DNA of 6,641 nt from Desulfobulbaceae bacterium UBA2213. Lineage in GTDB: Bacteria; Desulfobacterota; Desulfobulbia; Desulfobulbales; Desulfocapsaceae. The DNA lies in contig DCUN01000174.1 of NCBI GenBank assembly GCA_002327225.1, positions 1 to 6,641 of the forward strand. Direction: 5' to 3'. Below are positions 1 to 5,192 of the stretch, one piece after another (the stretch's first letter is position 1; the number at the start of each line of letters is the position of its first letter). A program made the translations under genes and the position numbers. Under the pieces are notes generated by a model. That model did no database searches and was not told where the DNA came from. It saw only the letters and a program-made list of their open reading frames with translations.

Positions 1-1142
1 ACGGCGCAGGCGCCAAGAAAAGAGGCCTGCAGGCCAAAACAGGCGGCGAGGACGCCGCCGAACAGGGGGCCCATAGTATGGCCCATGTCCATGATGGAGC
101 CCAAGATTCCCATGGACGACCCTTGGGCGCTTTCGTGGCTCAGATCGGCAATATGGGCGGCGCTGGCGGAAGTCACCACCGAGATGGTCAGCCCCAGAAG
201 AACGCTTGCTGCAAGCAGGGAGATAAAAGAAGCAGCGAGCGCGAACAGGGCGATAGAGGCACCTGCCGCAAGCGCGCCGAAGAAGATCTGGTGTGGCCGG
301 TCATGGCGGTCAGAGAAGCGGCCCATGACCGGTTTTGCCACGGCGATGGTGATGACCTGGGATGAAAGGCATATGCCGATCTGATAGGGATTCAGCCCTG
401 CCGTGAGGGCGTGGGCCGGGAGAAAGGTTTCGAATATTCCGTAGGCAAAGAGGATGGCCGCCTCCACGCCGCAGGTCATCATGATGCCTTTATTTCCCAA
501 AAGTCCTTTCAACCCCTCACGCCAGTGAGGGCGAAGGGCAGGATCTTTTTGACCTTGCCGGTTGTCGCCGGGAAAGAAAAAGAGAGTGAAAAAAACTGCA
601 AGCCCGGCAAGGCCGCATACAAGGTAGAGCGCGTGGAAGCCGGTAGTCTGATCAAGGGTGTAAAATCCGAGAACAGCGCCACCGATTGCCGGGGCCATAA
701 AGCGTCCGAGCAGGGTGGCGGTGGAAAACCAGCCCATCTTTTCCCCCCTCCCTTTTTGAAAAAGATCGGCAACCATGGCCATGGCCACCGGCACAAAGAT
801 GGCAGTGGCCAGGCCGTGATACAAGCGGACCAGGGCAAGCTGCCATATTTCCTGAACCACCAGATAGAGAAACGGGGCCGTGGCAAAGACAATGGCGGCA
901 ACAAGGAGCATACGTCTGCGGCCGATCCTGTCTGAGAGAATGCCTGCCGGAAGGCTGAAGAGGATGCCGGTGCAGGCGGAAATCGAGGCGATCAGGCCGA
1001 CCTCAGCCGGTCCGCCGCCAAGATGGCTGACAAACAGGGGAAGCGCCGGGCTCTTGGAGATGGTGCTGCTGAAGATGGCCAGCAGCACCACTCCGCAGAG
1101 CAGCTTGAAGGGTGAGAGAGTCATTGCCCTCTTTCCGGTCAT
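1..1142 (-). CDS. Major facilitator superfamily transporter, C-terminus cut by window edge
   Basis: An inner-membrane secondary transporter of the MFS_1 type; the substrate cannot be read from the sequence. About 380 residues are visible and read without interruption to base 1, so most of a typical 12-helix protein of about 400 residues is present. The MFS loop 2-3 signature is clear (GILSDRIGRRR, residues 67-77), and a degenerate counterpart begins the second half (GRFSDRHDRP, about 274-283), as expected for the duplicated six-helix fold. A charged central loop lies near residues 192-217. I chose the ATG at 1142 because AAGGA (1152-1156) lies 9 nt upstream; an in-frame ATG at 1124 has a poorer site. 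It follows the HD-rhodanese gene by 28 nt and is probably the last visible gene of the chromate operon. Drug or metabolite efflux is a family-level guess. The MFS call is strong; any role in chromate resistance is inferred only from position. Confidence 0.9.
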   Translation of the reverse strand, partial: MTGKRAMTLSPFKLLCGVVLLAIFSSTISKSPALPLFVSHLGGGPAEVGLIASISACTGILFSLPAGILSDRIGRRRMLLVAAIVFATAPFLYLVVQEIWQLALVRLYHGLATAIFVPVAMAMVADLFQKGRGEKMGWFSTATLLGRFMAPAIGGAVLGFYTLDQTTGFHALYLVCGLAGLAVFFTLFFFPGDNRQGQKDPALRPHWREGLKGLLGNKGIMMTCGVEAAILFAYGIFETFLPAHALTAGLNPYQIGICLSSQVITIAVAKPVMGRFSDRHDRPHQIFFGALAAGASIALFALAASFISLLAASVLLGLTISVVTSASAAHIADLSHESAQGSSMGILGSIMDMGHTMGPLFGGVLAACFGLQASFLGACA

Positions 1143-1170
1143 GGTGAATGGTCCTTTATCTGATGATCTC

Positions 1171-2031
1171 TCAGGTCAGGGTCTCCCCGCAATCAGTCCA
1201 GGCCTTGATGCCACCGTTAAGATAGGCGACATCAATACCTCTTTCCAGAAGTTTTTTGCCCACCGATTGGCTCACCGAGCCGCCACGGACACAGTAGATG
1301 AGAGTCCGTTTTTCTTTTTCCACCTCATCGGCCCACTGTTCCACCATCTCCGGATCGCGCCAGACTGCGCCGGGAATCATGGCAGGAGCAGCGTCGAGGT
1401 CGCTCCTGCGCCGGACATCCAGGAGGACGATCCCGCCCTGGACCAGCATCCCTTTGAGTCGTGGTGCATCAATGATCCGGCCGGCGATCAGCCCCTGGAT
1501 TTCCTTGTGGTAGCCCAGATACCGTTGCAAGGTGATTTCGTTCTTGCCGTATTTGGGATAGCTGGTGAGAATCTCGACAAAACGGGCCTCGGCCTCGGTC
1601 TCTTCTTCTATATTCACGATACCGTCATGGATGATATCCACCAGCCGGTCGGCGTAGATGATGATCCGTTCCTCCAACCGGTGCAGTCTGTAATCCTTGA
1701 CCGGCAGTCCCAAATCTCTTGCCTCCGCTTCACTGAGGCCGCCCCGGATGTGCTTTTCCATGATAGCATTGATCTCCTGAGGCAGGCCGAGATTTGCACC
1801 CAGCTCGGCACCGATCCTGCCGTGGCTGATTGCGTGCGTGGCGCTCTTTCCCAGATCATGAAAGAGTGCGCCCCGTCCCACCAGCTCAAAATCCAGGGCG
1901 GCGCCGCTGCATCGGGCGATATCCAGGGCCTTGGCCGCGACCTTCAGAGAGTGATCAAGATCGGCTTCATTCATCCCGGACTTGCGGAGCAGGGTGATGT
2001 CTTCTTCTGTGATACGGTAATTATGTGTCAT
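1171..2031 (-). CDS. HD (HDIG-type) phosphohydrolase domain fused to rhodanese sulfurtransferase domain
   Basis: A 286-residue soluble two-domain protein with no signal peptide or membrane segment. Residues about 10-135 form an HD domain, with probable metal ligands H27, the HDLGK pair H58-D59, H94 in EKHIRGG, and D128 in YADRLVD. The stretch HIRGGLSEAEARDLGLPVKDY resembles the small HDIG family known as TIGR00295. Residues about 190-283 form a rhodanese domain: LLDVR (D205), IPGAVW, the active-site loop CVRGGS with catalytic-type C247, and the terminal NGGIKAW. The catalytic residues of both domains look intact. Rhodaneses move sulfane sulfur through a cysteine persulfide; HD domains hydrolyse phosphoesters. 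The start at 2031 is supported by AAGGAG 8 nt upstream. It sits 12 nt after the small gene and 28 nt before the MFS gene. Rhodanese domains are known partners of ChrB-type proteins, so a role in chromate, sulfur or thiol chemistry is plausible. The substrate of the HD half is unknown. Confidence 0.9.
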   Translation of the reverse strand: MTHNYRITEEDITLLRKSGMNEADLDHSLKVAAKALDIARCSGAALDFELVGRGALFHDLGKSATHAISHGRIGAELGANLGLPQEINAIMEKHIRGGLSEAEARDLGLPVKDYRLHRLEERIIIYADRLVDIIHDGIVNIEEETEAEARFVEILTSYPKYGKNEITLQRYLGYHKEIQGLIAGRIIDAPRLKGMLVQGGIVLLDVRRRSDLDAAPAMIPGAVWRDPEMVEQWADEVEKEKRTLIYCVRGGSVSQSVGKKLLERGIDVAYLNGGIKAWTDCGETLT

Positions 2032-2039
2032 GGTTGTCT

Positions 2040-2045
2040 CTCCTT
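2040..2045 (-). promoter_or_regulatory. Strong ribosome binding site overlapping the upstream stop codon
   Basis: On the minus strand AAGGAG lies 8 nt before the ATG of the HD-rhodanese gene. Its first two bases are the last two of the TAA stop codon of the 94-residue gene (TAAGGAG). This ties the two genes together in translation and fixes the start of the fusion protein. Confidence 0.8.
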
Positions 2046-2328
2046 ATGAACTGATCCCGAAATAGATAAAGGCATCTTTCAGGGTTGCTTTGTGTTCAGG
2101 GACAAGTTTGCTGATTTTATTCTCCATGTCTTCCCGCAGATGTTCGATGTATTCCTGGACTCCTTCCTCACCCAATTGGGCGGCGATCACCGCTCCGAAG
2201 GCCCATATCTTTTTGAAATCATGGCGTTCATATTTTTTCTCGGCATCATCAATCCAGTCATGCAGATCGGCATAGTCTTTTCCGGTTCTCCGGATGCTGG
2301 TGACATAGTGGTGAGTAGTCGGTGGCAT
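2044..2328 (-). CDS. Small conserved-looking protein of unknown function in the chromate operon
   Basis: A 94-residue soluble, charged, mostly helical protein without signal peptide or membrane segment. I cannot assign it a function. Visible features are a His pair near the start (H6-H7), the motif DYADLHDWID at residues 18-27, a charged stretch DDAEKKYERHDFKK (27-40), a short hydrophobic alanine-rich segment (WAFGAVIAAQLG, 42-53), and an acidic and basic helix EYIEHLREDMENKISKLVP (59-77). The order of a DY..lHDW.D motif followed by a late D....iP-like segment faintly recalls DUF6915 proteins, but I would not name it on that basis. The start is backed by AAGGA (2337-2341) 8 nt upstream. It follows chrA by 57 nt and precedes the HD-rhodanese gene by 12 nt, so it is almost certainly co-transcribed with them and probably works with the fusion protein. 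The several His and Asp residues would allow metal binding, but that is only a suggestion. Confidence 0.75.
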   Translation of the reverse strand: MPPTTHHYVTSIRRTGKDYADLHDWIDDAEKKYERHDFKKIWAFGAVIAAQLGEEGVQEYIEHLREDMENKISKLVPEHKATLKDAFIYFGISS

Positions 2329-2385
2329 GATGTTTTTCCTTGAATGATGGCACAGACAGATGGCTTCCGCCCGGCTCTGCGCCCG

Positions 2386-3732
2386 TTAGAGTAAGTGTAT
2401 CGTGTAGGTATATGCCAGCCCCACTACAGCACATCCTCCGATCACCTTCATGATGTCAATCTTGTACCTCCACAAGGCGAGGAAGGCGCCAATGGCGACA
2501 AACACTGGAAACCATTCGAAGGGCTGGGTAAACGGGGCAGCCATAGTCCCTTGCGGCCAGAAGGTGTGCCAGGCAAAGAAGACCGCCAGATTCAGGATGA
2601 CCCCCACCACCGCCGCCGTGACACCGGTCAGCGGCGCGGTGAATCTCAGCTCATTGCGTGTTGCCTCCACTACCGGGCCACCGACCAGGATGAGGAGAAA
2701 GGAGGGCAGGAAGGTGAAAAAGGTCGCCGTCCCGGCCCCGGCCAGACCGGCGGCCACTGGATGAGCAAAGACCTGTTTGGCCACTCCGCCCATATAGCCG
2801 ACCCAGGTCACCACCATGATCAGTGGTCCCGGCGTGGTTTCTCCCAGGGCCAGACCATCCATCATCTGCGCTCCGCTCAGCCAGCCGTACAGTTCCACCC
2901 CGCCTTGATAGACATAGGGCAGCACCGCATAGGCTCCGCCAATGGTCAGAAATGCCGCTTTGGTGAAAAATATACCCATGTCCGCCAGTGTCTGTTCGCC
3001 GCGCACTGCCAGTATCGCCACCAACCAGATCAGCACAAAGACAAACAGGGTCACGCCTGTTTTCAGCCATGAAAATTTGGCATGGGCCGGGGTCGGGCTG
3101 TCATCATCAATCACAGCAGGGCCGTATTTTTTGCTCGATGCGCCATGGCCGCCGCCGCTTGTGAATTTTTCCGGCATGAGTTTGCCGCCGACAGCCCCCA
3201 GGGTGGCCGCTGCCAGCACAATCCATGGAAAACCGATGCCAAGCGCGAAGACGGCAACGAAAGCCAATGCCGCCATGCCCCACAGCAGCTCATTCTTCAG
3301 CGCTCGCGACCCGATGCGCCAGGCGGCGAACAGCACCACTGCCACCACCGCCGGTTTGATGCCGTAAAAGAGCCCCTGCACCAGCGGCACATCGCCCCAT
3401 TCCAGATAGATGCTTGCCAGCATCGACAGGAGCAGGAAGGCAGGCATAAAGAACAGGATGCCGGCGACGATAGCCCCCGCCACGCCATGCATCAGCCAAC
3501 TGATGTAGATGGCAAGCTGAATGGCCTCCGGTCCCGGCAACAACATGCAAAAATTGAGCGCGTGCAAAAAGCGGTGTTCGGAAATCCAGCGTTTTTTTTC
3601 CACCAGTTCCTGGTGCATCATGGAGATCTGCCCGGCAGGGCCGCCAAAACTGATAAAGCCCAGTTTCAGCCAGTAAAGAAAGAATTCCTTGAAGCTGGGA
3701 GGCGGCGGGGCTGTTTGTGGTATGTTGCTCAT
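2386..3732 (-). CDS. chrA: Chromate transporter ChrA, two-domain CHR family
   Basis: An inner-membrane chromate (chromate/sulfate-type) efflux protein of the long-chain CHR family, 448 residues and built of two homologous membrane halves. The N-terminal half carries the family signatures FGGPAGQ (residues 29-35) and LLPGPEAIQ (64-72). The C-terminal half carries the counterparts FLTIGGAYAVLPY (261-273) and GETTPGPLI (297-305). Many hydrophobic segments flank a hydrophilic linker at about 185-220 that is rich in Gly, Ser, Lys and Asp. The length matches or slightly exceeds usual ChrA proteins (about 400-450). The start ATG has AGGAG (3742-3746) 9 nt upstream. It lies 112 nt downstream of chrB in the classical chrB-chrA order, with the small gene 57 nt beyond it. 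Well-studied ChrA proteins expel chromate from the cytoplasm and so limit its entry through sulfate routes. No frameshift or loss of a signature residue is seen. Confidence 0.97.
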   Translation of the reverse strand: MSNIPQTAPPPPSFKEFFLYWLKLGFISFGGPAGQISMMHQELVEKKRWISEHRFLHALNFCMLLPGPEAIQLAIYISWLMHGVAGAIVAGILFFMPAFLLLSMLASIYLEWGDVPLVQGLFYGIKPAVVAVVLFAAWRIGSRALKNELLWGMAALAFVAVFALGIGFPWIVLAAATLGAVGGKLMPEKFTSGGGHGASSKKYGPAVIDDDSPTPAHAKFSWLKTGVTLFVFVLIWLVAILAVRGEQTLADMGIFFTKAAFLTIGGAYAVLPYVYQGGVELYGWLSGAQMMDGLALGETTPGPLIMVVTWVGYMGGVAKQVFAHPVAAGLAGAGTATFFTFLPSFLLILVGGPVVEATRNELRFTAPLTGVTAAVVGVILNLAVFFAWHTFWPQGTMAAPFTQPFEWFPVFVAIGAFLALWRYKIDIMKVIGGCAVVGLAYTYTIHLL

Positions 3733-3783
3733 GATGTTAAGCTCCTGCGGGGGACTACGTGATTTTTATGAAACATTCGCGGG

Positions 3784-3800
3784 TTCGTAACGGCTCCTAA
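3784..3800 (+). repeat. 17-nt dispersed repeat, copy 1 (between chrB and chrA)
   Basis: The plus-strand sequence TTCGTAACGGCTCCTAA is identical to the reverse complement of 4970-4986 and matches 15 of 17 bases at 5010-5026. Here it stands alone, without the partner arm that makes a hairpin in the other locus. It lies in the 112-nt gap of the operon and is transcribed with chrB and chrA. It is followed by ATTCAACCA, which loosely resembles the GCATTCAAACCA that follows copy 2 on its own strand. Confidence 0.8.
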
Positions 3801-3844
3801 ATTCAACCATCAATAGTTGCGTATACAAACATTACCCCTTGTTC

Positions 3845-4816
3845 TTACGGTCGTGAGTTCCCTCTGTTTCTGAAAAAGGCCAGGAGGCCATCCAAAATTA
3901 TCCCGGCCTGGCGGATCCGCTCCCTGTCGTCATCGGTGGTGGCGACAATGCCGTCAAACAGGGCATGGACTCCGTCGGTTTCCGGCAGATTGTAGGTGTC
4001 ATCCTTCAGGTCGATATCGTGGATGATCAGGGCGATCTGCGCCAAGGCCGGGTCAGCGGCGCCGAATTGCCGGGCCATGACCTCAAAGGTGCAGAGTTCT
4101 CCCTCATGGGTGAATTGCCCGGTGGGCATATCAAAGCGGATCTCTTCCGGGCCGGGAGCAAAATCGGCGCTGCCGACAAAGCGGAACCCCGCTTCGTGGT
4201 CGATATAGCGCTGGATCAGCCAGGCGCTGGCCATCCGGTCCACATAGACATTGGCTCGGGTGACCCAGGTCTTGCCGGTCAGGGCCGTCCTGTCGACCGG
4301 TTTTTTCGCGGTGACGCTCGGAGTGACGTTTTTCTCGCGGAGGATGGTCTCCATGTCGGCCAGGGTCGCCTCCACTGTCGCCCGTTCAGGCACGGGAAAG
4401 AAATCGATGGCCGTGATCCCGGCAAAGGCCTTGCGCAGTTTGGAGAGCCCGCTCTTGTATTCAAGGAAACTGGAGCTCTGTCTGGAATCGTTTTGCCGGT
4501 AATGGCTCAGCAAGTCATTCGCTTCGATGGCAATTTTTTCATAATCCCTTTTTCTCGCTTCACGGAACAGATTGATCACCTGGTCGTCTCCCATTCCCTC
4601 GCGGAAGCGGGCCTCCAGGAGAATGGCCTCGCCGCCGCCCTGGAGGATCTCCTTGACGATCCAGGTGAGGTCCTCATAGGCCTGTTCGGTCATGGGCATG
4701 GCGTACGCCGCCTGTTTGACCGGCACAGCCCCGACCTGTTGCAGACGACGCCAGATCTTGGCCCGGAAGTAGGTGGGTTTTGCCGGTATCTGATGAATAA
4801 GGAGAAGCCAGTTCAT
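3845..4816 (-). CDS. chrB: ChrB-type chromate resistance regulator/sensor
   Basis: A 323-residue soluble protein with the two-domain layout of ChrB. The N-terminal region (about 1-105) has the typical start WLLLIHQIPAKPTYFRAKIWRRLQ and the AVPVKQAAYAMP stretch of ChrB_N. A variable linker covers about 106-180. The C-terminal ChrB/Chrome_Resist domain (about 183-316) includes WVTRANVYVDRMASAWLI (184-201), FTHEGELCTFE (235-245, with H237, E238, E240 and C242) and HDIDLKDD (266-273), likely anion or metal-binding elements. In studied systems ChrB acts as a chromate-responsive transcriptional regulator of chrA, and proteins of this family are also described as chromate-resistance accessory proteins. 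It is the first gene of the operon, with a probable 5' leader of about 27 nt. The start at 4816 fits the conserved N-terminus, but the ribosome site is weak (only GAGACG-like), unlike the strong sites of the genes that follow. That would keep its level low, as suits a regulator. Confidence 0.95.
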   Translation of the reverse strand: MNWLLLIHQIPAKPTYFRAKIWRRLQQVGAVPVKQAAYAMPMTEQAYEDLTWIVKEILQGGGEAILLEARFREGMGDDQVINLFREARKRDYEKIAIEANDLLSHYRQNDSRQSSSFLEYKSGLSKLRKAFAGITAIDFFPVPERATVEATLADMETILREKNVTPSVTAKKPVDRTALTGKTWVTRANVYVDRMASAWLIQRYIDHEAGFRFVGSADFAPGPEEIRFDMPTGQFTHEGELCTFEVMARQFGAADPALAQIALIIHDIDLKDDTYNLPETDGVHALFDGIVATTDDDRERIRQAGIILDGLLAFFRNRGNSRP

Positions 4817-4835
4817 ATCACGTCTCGTTGATGTT

Positions 4836-4860
4836 CATGTTATATTTTAAATATAACATG
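4836..4860. promoter_or_regulatory. Perfect 25-nt palindrome, probable operator of the chr operon
   Basis: Two perfect 12-nt arms, CATGTTATATTT (4836-4847) and AAATATAACATG (4849-4860), flank one central base. The palindrome covers the -10 hexamer and the expected transcription start of the chr promoter, so a bound dimer would block polymerase. It stops exactly at its ends, as the next bases do not pair. There is no GC-rich stem followed by a T-run, which argues against a terminator. ChrB is the natural candidate ligand-responsive regulator, but a regulator encoded elsewhere is possible. Confidence 0.75.
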
Positions 4861-4877
4861 TGTTTTTATTCCGTCAA
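4850..4877 (-). promoter_or_regulatory. Sigma70-type promoter of the chrB-chrA operon
   Basis: On the minus strand a -35 hexamer TTGACG (4877-4872, 5 of 6 to consensus) is followed after 16 nt by a -10 hexamer TATATT (4855-4850, 5 of 6). Transcription would start near 4843, giving a leader of about 27 nt before chrB. The -10 lies in the right arm of the palindrome at 4836-4860. Confidence 0.75.
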
Positions 4878-4969
4878 GGGGCTTTTTTCAGGCTCATTCT
4901 AAGTTGCATTCAATTCAAGAGTGAGGAGCCGCGCAGTGCTGTCGACGAAGGTATTGGTTTGAATGCGGC

Positions 4970-4986
4970 TTAGGAGCCGTTACGAA
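4970..4986 (-). repeat. 17-nt dispersed repeat, copy 2
   Basis: On the minus strand this reads TTCGTAACGGCTCCTAA, identical to the copy at 3784-3800. It forms most of the left arm of the hairpin 4973-5023 and is followed on its own strand by GCCGCATTCAAACCA. Confidence 0.8.
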
Positions 4987-5023
4987 ATAACATGGCCATT
5001 TATATCTATTTCGTTACGGCTCC
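4973..5023. repeat. Hairpin A: 17-nt inverted repeat, 17-nt loop
   Basis: The left arm GGAGCCGT-T-ACGAAATA (4973-4989) pairs with TATTTCGT-T-ACGGCTCC (5007-5023). Sixteen of 17 positions pair, with a single central T-T mismatch; one more A-T pair is available at 4972/5024. The loop 4990-5006 contains the 8-nt palindrome ATGGCCAT. The last five bases of the left arm are shared with hairpin B, so A and B cannot form together. Confidence 0.8.
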
Positions 5024-5060
5024 TTATGCCGTTCTGGACAATTAAATGACCATGTTATTT
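4985..5060 (+). repeat. Hairpin B: 18-nt inverted repeat, 40-nt loop, followed by T-run
   Basis: AAATAACATGGCCATTTA (4985-5002) pairs with TAAATGACCATGTTATTT (5043-5060) at 17 of 18 positions. On the plus strand the right arm runs into seven T residues (5058-5064), giving it the look of a weak terminator for transcription toward the DUF486 gene. The stem is AT-rich and the loop long, so terminator strength is doubtful. Forming B opens hairpin A, and A opens B, which is the layout of an attenuator. Confidence 0.55.
5010..5026 (+). repeat. 17-nt dispersed repeat, copy 3 (degenerate)
   Basis: TTCGTTACGGCTCCTTA matches copies 1 and 2 at 15 of 17 bases; both differences are A to T. It forms most of the right arm of hairpin A. 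Confidence 0.65.
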
Positions 5061-5132
5061 TTTTACAGCGGCTTAGAATCAGAATAGTCTTGTCAGCTTC
5101 TGTTAAGCTGTGTATTGAAAAGGACGCGCGGC

Positions 5133-5192
5133 ATGAGCGCCTTATTCTCGTTGATTGACTCTGTGATGGATGAGAGGTTTGGAAGAAGATGA
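5133..5192 (+). CDS. Possible 19-codon leader ORF overlapping the DUF486 gene
   Basis: An ATG at 5133 opens a 19-residue frame (MSALFSLIDSVMDERFGRR) whose TGA stop (5190-5192) overlaps the ATG of the DUF486 gene as ATGA. The leader has a good ribosome site, AAGGA at 5120-5124 with 8 nt spacing. The DUF486 start itself has only AGAGG at 11 nt or GGAAG-like bases placed too close. This layout suggests translational coupling, with ribosomes ending the leader and restarting on DUF486. A frame of this length can occur by chance and the peptide resembles nothing I know. The peptide itself may not matter; the coupling may. Confidence 0.35.
   Translation: MSALFSLIDSVMDERFGRR

Larger units (their letters stand above)
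4896..5079. repeat. Structured intergenic block with inverted ends (possible MITE-like element)
   Basis: The 372-nt gap between chrB and the plus-strand genes holds this roughly 184-nt block. Its ends are inverted repeats: ATTCTAAG (4896-4903) matches CTTAGAAT (5072-5079) exactly, and the match extends to 10 of 12 bases (4896-4907 against 5068-5079). An internal copy of the end, TTGAATGCGGCTTAG (4959-4973), pairs with 4899-4913 at 13 of 15 bases. GCGGCTTAG occurs twice as a direct repeat (4965-4973 and 5068-5076). Two long hairpins lie inside. I see no protein-coding potential, no transposase and no clear target-site duplication, so calling it a non-autonomous mobile element is an inference. 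A regulatory leader is the main alternative. Confidence 0.45.

Noticed and set aside
509..904. Long minus-strand frame and plus-strand frames overlapping the MFS gene
   Set aside because: They are out of frame with a clear MFS protein that reads through the whole region with intact family motifs; they are shadows of its base composition.
880..2049. A 389-codon plus-strand frame opposite the MFS and HD-rhodanese genes
   Set aside because: The translation shows no recognisable domain, while the opposite strand encodes intact HD and rhodanese motifs with good ribosome sites.
3965..4831. A 288-codon plus-strand frame opposite chrB
   Set aside because: It mirrors the chrB coding strand and has no recognisable domain; chrB motifs are unambiguous on the minus strand.
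4818..4838. Six-codon minus-strand frame starting in the operator and ending just before the chrB ATG
   Set aside because: The predicted transcript would start only about 5 nt before its ATG, with no ribosome site; it appears to be a by-product of the palindrome's CATG end.
5094..5110. Small inverted repeat CAGCTT-CTGTT-AAGCTG
   Set aside because: Six-base stem without a T-run or neighbouring copies; such short stems are common by chance.
5090..5118. Candidate plus-strand promoter TTGTCA - 17 nt - TATTGA for the DUF486 gene
   Set aside because: The -10 matches only 3 of 6 consensus bases, and a start near 5125 would remove the ribosome site of the leader frame. Other pairs nearby are no better, so I do not call a promoter.
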